This document shows, in pieces, positions 6,758 through 17,367 of a DNA stretch of 38,833 bases. The stretch is from an uncultured Burkholderiales bacterium (lineage in GTDB: Bacteria; Pseudomonadota; Gammaproteobacteria; Burkholderiales; Burkholderiaceae_E). The stretch lies in contig CAIVAS010000065.1 in the NCBI GenBank assembly GCA_903903975.1, positions 1-38,833 of the forward strand. The letters are read 5' to 3'. The notes beneath the pieces are model-generated. The model saw only the letters and a program-made list of their open reading frames with translations, made no database searches and had not been told where the DNA came from. Positions within the stretch are counted from its first letter, which is position 1. Each line of letters begins with the position of its first letter. Position numbers and translations under genes: made by a program.

Positions 6758-8982
6758 TCTTCAATCTCGGTTGGCAATTCTGTGAGCTGATCGAAGATCG
6801 AATCGATCGGGCGTGCTGCCCCGAAGAGATCGCCCTGCAGATAGACCACACCCATTTCACGAAGCCGCGTGTGCACGCTTTCGTTGTGCACATGTTCTGC
6901 CACCGTGCGCAGATTCAGGCGTCTTGCGACCCTGACCGTCGACATCACGATCTCTTCATCGATCGTATTGCTGGTCAGGTTGCGGATGAATGATCCGTCG
7001 ATCTTGACGTAGTCGAGCGGAAAGCGCTTGAGGTATTCGAAGGTCGCCAGTCCGGTGCCGAAATCATCGAGCGCGATGCAAAAGCCCTGGGACTTCAGAT
7101 CATCGACCAGGCGCGATGCGGCGGCAGGATTGCGGATCGCCTCGCTCTCGGTGATTTCAAAGACCACCCGCTCAGCCGGAATATTGTGGAGCAGCCGTTG
7201 CTCGCGGATGAACTCTGCAAATGCGCCGTCGCTCATGGTCGCCCCCGAAAGGTTGATCGAGCATTTGTGCGTGCGTGCCAGATGGCGAGGATCGCTGGCA
7301 AGCCAGGTGAAGGCGCGCTGCACAACCGCCCGATCGAAGGTCACCGACATCTGCGCCTTGATCGCGAGCTTGAGAAACTCAGGCGGCTGAATCAGGCTTC
7401 CATCGCGATCGCGAAGCCGCGTGAGCACTTCATAGGACACCATACCCGCTGGCGCATCAGGGTCGATCACCGGCTGGGCATAGAGCTCGAGGCGCGACTC
7501 GTGCAGGGCTTCGCGGATATGCTCGATTTTGACCTGAAGCTCGCGCCGCGAATCAATCATCAGTTGCGAGAGCGGCTCGACGAAGAGTTGCGGCTCGCGC
7601 ACGCTGGCCGCAATCGTCAGCGCGTCAGTCAATGCCGCGAGGCAGTCTTCACTGTCGATGAGCGAATGCCGGTCGATCTGCAGGCCACCGACGCAGACCT
7701 GCAGCCGCAAATTGCCGTTGGCGGTCGCAAAAAGCTGGGCATTGAGGCTGGCATAGAGATCACGGGCCACCGATCTGACCTGCGCGACGGTTTCGGCGTC
7801 GATCACCAGGGCATAGCGGCCTGCCGACAAACGGGCTGCGCAACGCACGCCAGGCTGACGCAGCAACAGCGTTGCAGCAGACTGTTCGAGTTGTATCGCC
7901 GGAATCGTGCCGCACAGATCGGTCATTGATTCGAAGTTGCTCAAGGTCAGACCGATCAACCCGAGATTCGGACGCTCTGGTGAGACCAGCAGATCGCCGA
8001 AGACCGACAGCAGGCCTCGGTCGTTGAGCAGGGCGGTGGTGGTGTCTTCGTGAGCCAACCGCGAAACCCGCTGGAGTGCGGTCAGTCGATCCGATGCCAG
8101 CGCCTGAACGAGATGGCTCAGCACGATCGCTGCGATCAGCAGAGCACCGATCTCAACGGACCGCGACGGGTCTGCAGCTCCCCCGGGCGTGCCGACCAGG
8201 CTGGACGCCAGGATGGCGCAACCCGATACCAGCAGGGTGAGCGCATTGGCTCGCTCGCTGGTTCGCATGGCGACCCACATCGAGATCGGAAAATAGAGAT
8301 ACAGCGCCAGCATGGCGTAGCGGGTCTGTCCTGCGCGTGCAAGGAGCACGCTGACAGCGGCCACACCAAGTCCCAGCGCCATGCCGGCAAGATCGAAGCT
8401 CGGCCGCTGATCATTGCGTTCAGCGGGCGCGTAGATGAGTGAAAGCAAAGCCGGGGCCAGCAACAGGGTGCCAAGGGCGCTGGAGAGCCACAAGCCCGCA
8501 TTCAGTGAGAAGGATGGTGGGCTTGCGAGGCTGCCTGTCATCGAGGCGACAGCCACCGCGGTCAATGAGAAGAGTGGCGCGCAGATCAGGAAGGTCACGA
8601 GGAAAAACCGGATGGTGTCGGTGTGGCTGTCTTCGCTGGGTTTCCACAGGCTCAAGCGCCTCAGTGCGACAGCCGAAGGCCAGGCGCCGGCCAGCGTGGC
8701 GATTGCGCCACTCAGCGCAAGGCTCGACTGATCGAATCGAAGGATCCCGAAAAAGAAGGCTCCGGCGACTGCCGGCAGCGACCAGACAAGGCCTGCGCGC
8801 CATGCGCAGGCCAGTGCAATGCCAACCGCCGGCCAGCACAGGAATCGGGACGGCTCGCCGTTCGATCCGATACTCGCAGCAAAACACATCGCGCAGGTCA
8901 GCGCGATGAGCCCCGCGATCCGGACCGGAGCGGGTATTTGCGAAGAAAGAGTGACCGAATCGGATCGCACGTGTCGTGGCAT
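6721..8982 (-). CDS. Membrane MASE1 - degenerate GGDEF - EAL protein (probable c-di-GMP phosphodiesterase)
   Basis: A 753-residue protein. The first ~290 residues contain about eight hydrophobic segments resembling the MASE1 sensory membrane domain. A diguanylate-cyclase-like domain follows (AHEDTTTALLNDRGLL), but the GGDEF signature region reads RLSAGRYALV, so cyclase activity is not expected. The C-terminal EAL domain has EVLTR in place of EALLR, NLSG, FEITES, LDDFGTG, YVKIDGS and a late LQG. These retain the main acidic metal ligands, the Asn and the catalytic Lys. One deviation is AEHVHN where AEGVE is usual. The likely role is cyclic-di-GMP hydrolysis at the inner membrane, with the broken GGDEF domain possibly regulatory. 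The ATG at 8982 has a GGGAT just upstream. It is transcribed in the same direction as acnA but separated from it by two hairpins, so it is probably an independent unit. Confidence 0.85.
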   Translation of the reverse strand: MPRHVRSDSVTLSSQIPAPVRIAGLIALTCAMCFAASIGSNGEPSRFLCWPAVGIALACAWRAGLVWSLPAVAGAFFFGILRFDQSSLALSGAIATLAGAWPSAVALRRLSLWKPSEDSHTDTIRFFLVTFLICAPLFSLTAVAVASMTGSLASPPSFSLNAGLWLSSALGTLLLAPALLSLIYAPAERNDQRPSFDLAGMALGLGVAAVSVLLARAGQTRYAMLALYLYFPISMWVAMRTSERANALTLLVSGCAILASSLVGTPGGAADPSRSVEIGALLIAAIVLSHLVQALASDRLTALQRVSRLAHEDTTTALLNDRGLLSVFGDLLVSPERPNLGLIGLTLSNFESMTDLCGTIPAIQLEQSAATLLLRQPGVRCAARLSAGRYALVIDAETVAQVRSVARDLYASLNAQLFATANGNLRLQVCVGGLQIDRHSLIDSEDCLAALTDALTIAASVREPQLFVEPLSQLMIDSRRELQVKIEHIREALHESRLELYAQPVIDPDAPAGMVSYEVLTRLRDRDGSLIQPPEFLKLAIKAQMSVTFDRAVVQRAFTWLASDPRHLARTHKCSINLSGATMSDGAFAEFIREQRLLHNIPAERVVFEITESEAIRNPAAASRLVDDLKSQGFCIALDDFGTGLATFEYLKRFPLDYVKIDGSFIRNLTSNTIDEEIVMSTVRVARRLNLRTVAEHVHNESVHTRLREMGVVYLQGDLFGAARPIDSIFDQLTELPTEIEDQVTDALTSRSI

Positions 8983-9054
8983 CCCAATGTTCAGTCGAGT
9001 GTAGCGCAGCCTCTCAGGGCCCGGTCCGACCGAAAGATCCGCCTGTCGCTGCCA

Positions 9055-9075
9055 GACGGGCGACTGTCGCCCGTC
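9055..9075. terminator. Perfect 9-bp inverted repeat (hairpin) between acnA and the EAL gene
   Basis: GACGGGCGA (9055-9063), a CTG loop, and TCGCCCGTC (9067-9075) form a perfect 9-bp stem. It lies about 80 bases past the acnA stop on the minus strand. No T-run follows on the minus strand, so it is either an imperfect terminator or an RNA-stability element. Confidence 0.5.
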
Positions 9076-9111
9076 TTGTCGTGCACCGGGTCGTCGGCTT
9101 GGCAGCGGTTA

Positions 9112-9146
9112 CCGGTTGGTGCTGTGGTTTGCACAGTCCCAACCGG
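9112..9146 (-). terminator. Strong long stem-loop directly after acnA
   Basis: CCGGTTGG (9112-9119) pairs with CCAACCGG (9139-9146), and CTGTG (9122-9126) with CACAG (9132-9136), around a five-base loop. The two stems are separated by one mismatch and one wobble pair. The structure begins about 10 bases beyond the acnA stop codon on the minus strand. It lacks a clear T-tract, so factor-independent termination is not certain; protection of the acnA 3' end is an alternative. Confidence 0.55.
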
Positions 9147-9156
9147 CAGCCCGGCG

Positions 9157-11868
<2,712 letters not shown>

Positions 11869-11914
11869 GTCTTGCCTGCTTTCGTGAGGAGGTATTGGTG
11901 GGTGATGCCTTGTT

Positions 11915-11935
11915 CGCCCGCGGTGATCGCGGGCG
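11915..11935 (-). terminator. 8-bp GC-rich hairpin between the small periplasmic protein gene and acnA
   Basis: CGCCCGCG (11915-11922), loop GTGAT, CGCGGGCG (11928-11935). It begins 6 bases after the stop of the upstream minus-strand gene. No T-run follows, so it may only attenuate transcription or set an mRNA processing point before acnA. Confidence 0.5.
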
Positions 11936-11941
11936 GGCTGC

Positions 11942-12442
11942 TTATTTCGCCGCGGCAGCCTTATCTGCTTTTTCGGTCGCGATCTGACTGTCATGCTGGC
12001 AGGAGTCGACGATCCGCTGACCGCTCCTGACGTTGAGCAGCATCGACTTGTAGGGGATCTGAACCAGCAGCACATTCTTGTCGATATCTTCGAGACGCAC
12101 CGCGCCGGTGGCCGATGCGACCGGCTTCATGACCCACACGTCTTTCTTGTGGCGCACGTCGACATAGCCGGCCGAACGCGGGTCCTTTTCGACAAAAATT
12201 TCTATTTTTTCATCGCAGACATATTTGCCGTAATAAACCAGTTCGGCAGCGGCGAGTTGTTGCTCATCTGCCGCTTGCAGGGCGGCGCGCTGAGCGGGGG
12301 TGGTCGGTGCCGGAACGCCTTTCTTGACCGGTGCTTTCTTGGCCGGTTGCGCGGTTTGCGCCACCGCCGGCGTCATGCTGCTTTGAGCGAGGAGCGCCAG
12401 TGCAACAGCGGCAAGGCGAAGTGCAGAAATCGGGGATGTCAT
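11942..12442 (-). CDS. Small exported protein of unknown function, coupled to prpC
   Basis: A 166-residue protein not assigned to a named family. Residues 1-28 form a signal peptide: a hydrophobic run [10 protein letters not shown] and a likely cleavage after AVAQ. A Lys/Pro/Ala-rich linker follows to about residue 55, then a globular part beginning [18 protein letters not shown] and containing two Cys (YVCDEK and VDSCQH) that could form a disulfide in the periplasm. The compact, probably beta-rich single domain is faintly like the lysozyme-inhibitor (MliC) type, but I cannot support that. The start codon overlaps the prpC stop as ATGA, so translation is coupled to the methylcitrate synthase. 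Such small secreted genes are, from memory, often seen at this position in Burkholderiales. Function unknown. Confidence 0.8.
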   Translation of the reverse strand: MTSPISALRLAAVALALLAQSSMTPAVAQTAQPAKKAPVKKGVPAPTTPAQRAALQAADEQQLAAAELVYYGKYVCDEKIEIFVEKDPRSAGYVDVRHKKDVWVMKPVASATGAVRLEDIDKNVLLVQIPYKSMLLNVRSGQRIVDSCQHDSQIATEKADKAAAAK

Positions 12443-13596
12443 GAACGTTTCTCCAGAGGGACGAAAGTGAGGTTTTCGGGACCGACGTAATTGGCACTGG
12501 GGCGAATGATCTTGTTGTCAACACGCTGCTCGAGCACATGCGCGGCCCATCCTGAGGTCCGCGAGATGACGAAGAGCGGCGTGAACATCTCGGTCGGCAC
12601 GCCCATCATGTGGTACGACACCGCGCTGAACCAGTCGAGGTTCGGGAACATCTTCTTGGCATCCCACATCACGCCCTCAAGGCGTTCTGCGATATCGAAC
12701 ATGCGCATATCGCCGGCATCAGCCGACAGGCGGTGTGCGACTTCCTTGATGACCTTGTTGCGCGGGTCGGAGATGGTGTAGACCGGATGTCCGAAGCCGA
12801 TCACGACTTCCTTGGCCTCGACCCGCCGGCGGATGTCGGCTTCTGCCTCGTCCGGCGTCAGATAGCGCTTCTGGATCTCGAAGGAAACTTCGTTGGCACC
12901 GCCGTGCTTCGGGCCGCGCAGCGCACCGATGCCACCGGTGATCGCGGAATACATGTCGGCGCCGGTGCCTGCCACGACGCGTGCGGCAAAGGTCGACGCA
13001 TTGAACTCGTGCTCGGCATACAGAATGAGTGAGGTGTGCATCGCGCGCACCCACAATGGCGACGGCGCGCGCCCATGCAGCAGGTGCAGGGTGTGGCCTG
13101 CGATCGAGTCGTCGTCGGTTTCGGTTTCGATCCGCCGGCCGTTATGGCTGAAGTGATACCAGTACATCAGCATCGATCCGAGGCTGGCCATCAGGCGATC
13201 GGCGATGTCGCGTGCACCAGCGCCGTTATGGTCGTCCTTTTCCGGCAGGTGGCAACCGAGCGCCGACACGCCGGTTCGCATGACATCCATCGGATGACTC
13301 GACGCAGGCAGGCATTCGAGGATGGCCTTGACGGCTGCGGGCAGTCCACGCAATGCCTTGAGCCTGGCTTTGTAGGCCTGCAAGCCGGCCGCATTCGGAA
13401 GTGTGCCGTGGACCAGCAGGTAGGCGATCTCTTCGAATTCGGCTACTTCGGCGAAATCGAGGATGTCGTAGCCGCGGTAATGCAGGTCATTGCCGGTACG
13501 ACCCACGGTGCAAAGGGCGGTGTTACCTGCGGTCACACCCGACAGGGCAACCGATTTCTTGGGCTTGAAGCCGCTTGCTTCAGGGGTGCTGCTCAT
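12439..13596 (-). CDS. prpC: 2-methylcitrate synthase
   Basis: A 385-residue citrate-synthase-fold enzyme condensing propionyl-CoA with oxaloacetate to 2-methylcitrate, the entry step of the methylcitrate cycle. Visible markers are [15 protein letters not shown] near the N-terminus, [12 protein letters not shown] with the first catalytic His, and [14 protein letters not shown]. The GHPVYT form is characteristic of PrpC, whereas GltA has GHRVYK. The length is shorter than GltA, as expected, and the NADH-binding N-terminal domain of type II citrate synthase is missing. Start ATG 13596 is supported by AGGAGA eight bases upstream; the frame extends 34 codons further without family similarity. It sits 108 bases downstream of prpB on the same strand and overlaps the following gene by 4 bases. 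Confidence 0.93.
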   Translation of the reverse strand: MSSTPEASGFKPKKSVALSGVTAGNTALCTVGRTGNDLHYRGYDILDFAEVAEFEEIAYLLVHGTLPNAAGLQAYKARLKALRGLPAAVKAILECLPASSHPMDVMRTGVSALGCHLPEKDDHNGAGARDIADRLMASLGSMLMYWYHFSHNGRRIETETDDDSIAGHTLHLLHGRAPSPLWVRAMHTSLILYAEHEFNASTFAARVVAGTGADMYSAITGGIGALRGPKHGGANEVSFEIQKRYLTPDEAEADIRRRVEAKEVVIGFGHPVYTISDPRNKVIKEVAHRLSADAGDMRMFDIAERLEGVMWDAKKMFPNLDWFSAVSYHMMGVPTEMFTPLFVISRTSGWAAHVLEQRVDNKIIRPSANYVGPENLTFVPLEKRS

Positions 13597-13704
13597 GTCG
13601 TCAAATCTCCTGTCGTAAGACTGTCGCTGCGCCGTCGTTGCCGATGCAGTCTGATCGATGCTGAGGGAATGCTGGGGGGGGTCCCTAACGGGCTGCAAGC
13701 GTGA

Positions 13705-14580
13705 TCACTTCTTCGCGGCGAAGAGCTGATCGAGCTTGCGCTCAAAATCCCAGTAGCCGATGGTGTCGTAGAGTTCCTGCCGGGTTTGCATGGCGGGCAC
13801 GACCGCTGCCTGGGTGCCATCGGTCCGGATGGCTCGGTAGACGTTTTCGGCCGCCTTGTTGGCAGCGCGAAATGCCGACAGCGGATAAAGTGCAATTGCC
13901 ACGCCGGCGCCTGCCAGTTGGTCGAGCGTAAAGAGCGGTGTCTGCCCGAATTCAGTGATGTTTGCCAGGATCGGCACACCGACATCTTTTGCGAAGCGTT
14001 CAAACATCGACAGTTCGGTCAATGCTTCCGGAAAGATGCCGTCGGCACCCGCCTCGACGCAGGCAATCGCACGCTCGACAGCGCGATCGAAGCCTTCGAC
14101 CGCCAGCGAATCGGTGCGCGCCATGATGAAAAAGGACGAATCGGTCCGGCCATCGACTGCGGCCTTGATGCGATCGACCATTTCGTCCTGGCCGACGATT
14201 TCCTTGCCGGGCCGATGCCCGCACCGCTTGGCGCCGACCTGGTCTTCGATATGCATCGCGCCGGCGCCGGCCTTGATCAGCGAGCGCACTGTGCGCGCGA
14301 CATTGAAGGCCGAGGCGCCAAATCCGGTATCGACATCGACCAGCAAGGGCAGATTGCACACGTCGGTGATTCGACGAACGTCGATCAGAACGTCCTCAAG
14401 GCCCGAAATGCCGAGGTCGGGCAAGCCGAGCGACCCTGCCGCCACGCCGCCGCCGGACAGGTAGAGCGCCCGGTAACCTGCGCGCTTGGCCAGCAAGGCG
14501 TGGTTGGCGTTGATGGCACCCGGTATCTGGAGCGGGCGCTCCTCGAGGAGTGCCTGTCTGAACAATTGACCGGGTGTCAT
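13705..14580 (-). CDS. prpB: 2-methylisocitrate lyase
   Basis: A 291-residue enzyme of the isocitrate lyase/PEP mutase family. It cleaves 2-methylisocitrate to pyruvate and succinate, completing propionyl-CoA oxidation. Key features are the metal site LVDVDTGFG, the HIEDQVG strand, and the catalytic flexible loop KRCGHRPGK, whose Cys is the signature of PrpB. The length is typical for PrpB (about 290-300). Start ATG 14580 has GAGG about eight bases upstream; a TTG one codon earlier is a less likely start. The gene follows mdh by 56 bases on the minus strand and precedes prpC, so the methylcitrate genes are probably transcribed at least partly from the mdh promoter. I see no PrpR-type regulator or prpF in the window. 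Confidence 0.93.
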   Translation of the reverse strand: MTPGQLFRQALLEERPLQIPGAINANHALLAKRAGYRALYLSGGGVAAGSLGLPDLGISGLEDVLIDVRRITDVCNLPLLVDVDTGFGASAFNVARTVRSLIKAGAGAMHIEDQVGAKRCGHRPGKEIVGQDEMVDRIKAAVDGRTDSSFFIMARTDSLAVEGFDRAVERAIACVEAGADGIFPEALTELSMFERFAKDVGVPILANITEFGQTPLFTLDQLAGAGVAIALYPLSAFRAANKAAENVYRAIRTDGTQAAVVPAMQTRQELYDTIGYWDFERKLDQLFAAKK

Positions 14581-14636
14581 CAATGCTGCCTCAAAAGGTT
14601 GGATTCGATACTCGACGGGCCTGCAAAGGCCGCAGC

Positions 14637-15626
14637 TCAGGGCAGCAGGTGCTGAACGCCGTCGCGCTCCTCAAGCAGCTCCTTGAGCGTGAAGTCCATT
14701 TTTTCGCGGCTGAATGCGTCGATCTCCAGGCCCTGGACCATCTGGTATTCGCCATTGGCGCAGATCACCGGAAAGCCGTACATGATGCCGGCAGGAATGC
14801 CGTAGGAGCCGTCAGAGGCAATGCCCATGGTGGTCCATTTTCCGGCCGTGCCAAGTGCCCAGTCGCGCATATGGTCGATCGCTGCGTTGGCGGCCGATGC
14901 CGCCGAGGACAGGCCGCGAGCTTCGATGATGGCGGCGCCGCGCTTGCCGACCGTCGGCAGGAAGGTGTCACGGTTCCAAGCTTCGTCGTTGATCATCGCT
15001 TTGACCGATTCGCCGCCGATGTTTGCAAAACGATAGTCGGCATACATGGTCGGGGAGTGATTGCCCCAGACGCAGAGTTTTTCGATGCTCGCCACCGGCT
15101 TGCCGGTGCGGGCTGCAATCTGCGACAGCGCGCGATTGTGGTCCAGGCGAAGCATGGCGGTGAAATTGCGCGCCGGCAGGCTCGGCGCCGATTTCATGGC
15201 GATATACGCATTGGTGTTGGCCGGGTTGCCGACCACCAGAATGCGGACGTCACGGCTGGCGACCGCATCGAGTGCCTTGCCCTGTGCGGTGAAGATCTGG
15301 GCGTTGGCGGCGAGCAGGTCCTTGCGTTCCATACCGGGGCCACGCGGACGAGCGCCGACGAGCAGCGCATAGTCAGCGTCCTTGAACGCGGTCATCGGGT
15401 CGCCGTGCGCACTCATGCCGGCCAGCAGCGGAAAGGCGCAGTCTTCAAGCTCCATCATCACGCCTTTGAGCGCTTTCTGGGCCTTTTCGTCGGGGATTTC
15501 GAGCAATTGCAGAATGACCGGCTGGTCGCGACCGAGCATGTCGCCATTGGCAATCCGAAACAGCAGGGAGTAACCGATCTGGCCGGCGGCCCCGGTGATG
15601 GCGACACGTTTGGCAGGCTTGGTCAT
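14637..15626 (-). CDS. mdh: Malate dehydrogenase
   Basis: A 329-residue NAD-dependent malate dehydrogenase of the cytosolic-like (LDH-like MDH type 2) group found in Burkholderiales. It interconverts malate and oxaloacetate in the TCA cycle. Evidence: the Rossmann motif [17 protein letters not shown], the substrate-binding Arg loop [24 protein letters not shown], the LDHNRA segment with the catalytic Asp, and the catalytic His in [10 protein letters not shown]. Length is typical for this group. It is the first gene of the leftward cluster and diverges from gntR across about 135 bases that contain a shared promoter. The oxaloacetate it makes is the co-substrate of both nearby citrate synthases (PrpC and GltA). 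Confidence 0.95.
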   Translation of the reverse strand: MTKPAKRVAITGAAGQIGYSLLFRIANGDMLGRDQPVILQLLEIPDEKAQKALKGVMMELEDCAFPLLAGMSAHGDPMTAFKDADYALLVGARPRGPGMERKDLLAANAQIFTAQGKALDAVASRDVRILVVGNPANTNAYIAMKSAPSLPARNFTAMLRLDHNRALSQIAARTGKPVASIEKLCVWGNHSPTMYADYRFANIGGESVKAMINDEAWNRDTFLPTVGKRGAAIIEARGLSSAASAANAAIDHMRDWALGTAGKWTTMGIASDGSYGIPAGIMYGFPVICANGEYQMVQGLEIDAFSREKMDFTLKELLEERDGVQHLLP

Positions 15627-15684
15627 AGGAGTTCCTAGATTGGTTTGGCGAATGCTCGGGAGAGTTTAGAAGCCGCCAGAGTGG

Positions 15685-15732
15685 TTGTCAAACCAGTGCT
15701 ATAACTTATATAAGACATCAGTTACTAGACAA
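15685..15732. promoter_or_regulatory. Overlapping divergent promoters and palindrome between mdh and gntR
   Basis: The perfect palindrome CTTATATAAG (15705-15714) lies between TTGTCA (15685-15690) and AGACAA (15727-15732). Read rightward it gives TTGTCA-N16-TATATA (15707-15712). Read leftward it gives TTGTCT-N16-TATAAG. Both strands therefore have near-consensus sigma-70 promoters sharing one -10 palindrome, the rightward one serving gntR and the leftward one mdh. The symmetry also makes it a plausible GntR operator, which is inference. Confidence 0.6.
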
Positions 15733-15760
15733 GCATGGCTTGACATGGTGTCATGGCGCG

Positions 15761-16483
15761 ATGTCAGCAGTCACCTTCAGCCCGCTTTATCGGCAGATCC
15801 GCGATCGTCTCGTACATAGCCTGCACGAAGGCGAGTGGCGGCCTGGCGAGCTCATTCCGAGTGAAGGCGAGCTGGCGCAACGCTATGGCGTGAGTCAGGG
15901 GACGGTCAGAAAGGCCATCGACGCACTGGCTGCCGAAAATCTGCTGGTCCGCCGACAGGGGCGTGGCACCTTCGTCGCCAGTCACCAGGAGCAGCTCGCG
16001 CAGTTTCGCTTCCTGAGGTTGCGCCCCGATGAAGGTGATCCGACCCAGCCTGCGAGCCGATTCATCGACTGTCGCAGGATGCGCGCGCCGGTAGAGATCG
16101 CGAGGGCCCTGCATTTGAAGCCGGGCGAGCCAGTCGTTGTGATCCGCCGGTTGCTCGAATTTGATGGCATCCCAACGGTGCTCGAGGAAATCTGGCTGCC
16201 AGGTGGACTTTTCAAAGGCTTGAGTGCCGAGCGGCTCAATGCCTACACCGGCCCGCTCTACGGGCTTCTTGAGACCGAGTTCGGCGTTCGGATGATCCGT
16301 GCGAGCGAGCGGGTCAAAGCGGTCGCTGCCGGTTCTGATGAAGCGCCGCTGCTGCGAGTCAAGCCCGGTGAGCCCTTGCTGCAGGTTGTGAGGGTGACGT
16401 CAACCTACGGCGATCGACCGGTTGAAGTGCGTCATGGCTGGTACCTGACACGTGAACATCACTACGCCAATGAGCTGAACTAG
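15761..16483 (+). CDS. GntR family (HutC/UTRA subfamily) transcriptional regulator
   Basis: A 240-residue regulator. The N-terminal winged helix-turn-helix spans roughly residues 7-70, with IPSEGELAQRYGVSQGTVRKAIDAL as the DNA-reading part and RRQGRGTFVA as the wing. The C-terminal UTRA ligand-binding domain runs from about residue 85 to the end, with VVVIRRLLEFDGIPTVLEEIWL and the closing VEVRHGWYLTREHHY typical of HutC-type members. The ligand is unknown; a TCA or methylcitrate intermediate is reasonable from context. It lies between the divergent mdh and sdh operons, and in related Burkholderiales an equivalent gene holds the same place. ATG 15761 is chosen; a TTG seven codons earlier gives an unlikely N-terminus. 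The ribosome-binding site is weak. Confidence 0.88.
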   Translation: MSAVTFSPLYRQIRDRLVHSLHEGEWRPGELIPSEGELAQRYGVSQGTVRKAIDALAAENLLVRRQGRGTFVASHQEQLAQFRFLRLRPDEGDPTQPASRFIDCRRMRAPVEIARALHLKPGEPVVVIRRLLEFDGIPTVLEEIWLPGGLFKGLSAERLNAYTGPLYGLLETEFGVRMIRASERVKAVAAGSDEAPLLRVKPGEPLLQVVRVTSTYGDRPVEVRHGWYLTREHHYANELN

Positions 16484-16485
16484 AA

Positions 16486-16514
16486 TTGGTGCGCCGCGAA
16501 ATTTCAGTCAGAAT
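16486..16514 (+). promoter_or_regulatory. Candidate sdh operon promoter (weak)
   Basis: TTGGTG (16486-16491) and CAGAAT (16509-16514) are separated by 17 bases just after the gntR stop and about 85 bases before sdhC. The match to consensus is modest; it is the best-spaced pair I could find in this gap. Confidence 0.3.
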
Positions 16515-16597
16515 GCAACCCGGCGAACGCGTAGGTCTGCAGGTCTGTGTAGGCCGGCGCGTTGTTTTTCCACGATCAAGTCTGATTTGAGGCATTC

Positions 16598-17014
16598 ATG
16601 ACAGACCTCGCCGCCCGTAAGGCGCGCCCCCAGTACCGCAACATCGGGGTTTCCCAGATCCTGTCCTACAGGCTTCCAGTTGCCGGCATTGTTTCAATAA
16701 TGCATCGGATCAGCGGAGCGCTGCTGTTTCTGTTTGGCATCCCGTTTTTTCTCTACCTGCTGCAGCAAAGCCTGACCTCCGAGCTGAGTTTCATGAACTA
16801 CAGCGCGATCGTCGGCAGCGTGCTCGGCAAACTGGTGCTGCTGGTGCTGGGTTGGGCCTTTCTGCATCACGCGATCGCCGGCATTCGATACCTGCTGCTC
16901 GACCGGCATGTCGGTATCGAGAAAGCGTCCTCCCATCTTTCGGCCCAGATTGCCCTGGCCGTCTCGTTGATGCTGACTCTGGTGTTTGCTCTCAAGCTGT
17001 TTGGAGTGTTCTGA
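16598..17014 (+). CDS. sdhC: Succinate dehydrogenase cytochrome b556 subunit
   Basis: A 138-residue inner-membrane subunit that anchors succinate dehydrogenase and helps bind heme b and ubiquinone. It has three hydrophobic segments: around residues 30-50 after ISGALLFLFGI, about 65-88 and about 110-135. The N-terminal QYRNIGVSQILSYRLP with MHRISGALL carries the conserved quinone-site Ser/Arg region (HRISG). FLHHAIAGIRYLLLD matches the heme-ligating motif H-x-x-x-G-x-R-h-L-x-x-D. The start ATG 16598 has GAGG five bases upstream. sdhD follows after one base, beginning the sdhCDAB operon. Confidence 0.93.
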   Translation: MTDLAARKARPQYRNIGVSQILSYRLPVAGIVSIMHRISGALLFLFGIPFFLYLLQQSLTSELSFMNYSAIVGSVLGKLVLLVLGWAFLHHAIAGIRYLLLDRHVGIEKASSHLSAQIALAVSLMLTLVFALKLFGVF

Positions 17015-17015
17015 G

Positions 17016-17366
17016 ATGACGACTAATCGAATCGTCGTCGGTGCGCACTACGGTCTGCGCGACTGGCTGGCTCAACGGATCTCGGCAGTGGTGCTGCTGG
17101 TCTACATCCTTGTGCTGCTTGGCGCAGTGCTGTTCACCTCCGAACTCAACTACTTCACCTGGGCGGGGCTCTTTGCCAATGTCTGGATGAAGGTTGCAAC
17201 CCTCATGGCGGTCCTCGCACTTATGTGGCATGCCTGGGTCGGTATTCGTGACATTTACATGGACTACATTAAGCCGACCGGTGTGCGCCTGTTCCTGCAG
17301 GTTCTGACGGTTGTGGCATTGGCTGGTTACGCCTTCTGGGCGGTCATCATTCTCTGGAGAATCTGA
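17016..17366 (+). CDS. sdhD: Succinate dehydrogenase hydrophobic membrane anchor subunit
   Basis: A 116-residue protein with three transmembrane segments (VVLLVYILVLLGAVLF, VATLMAVLALMWHAWVG and LFLQVLTVVALAGYAFWAVI). MWHAWVGIRDIYMDYI contains the conserved His expected to ligate heme b and the Asp next to the quinone-site Tyr. With SdhC it anchors the flavoprotein and iron-sulfur subunits and passes electrons to ubiquinone. Start ATG 17016 lies one base past the sdhC stop with GGAG about nine bases upstream inside sdhC. sdhA begins one base after its stop, so all three are tightly coupled. Confidence 0.92.
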   Translation: MTTNRIVVGAHYGLRDWLAQRISAVVLLVYILVLLGAVLFTSELNYFTWAGLFANVWMKVATLMAVLALMWHAWVGIRDIYMDYIKPTGVRLFLQVLTVVALAGYAFWAVIILWRI

Positions 17367-17367
17367 G

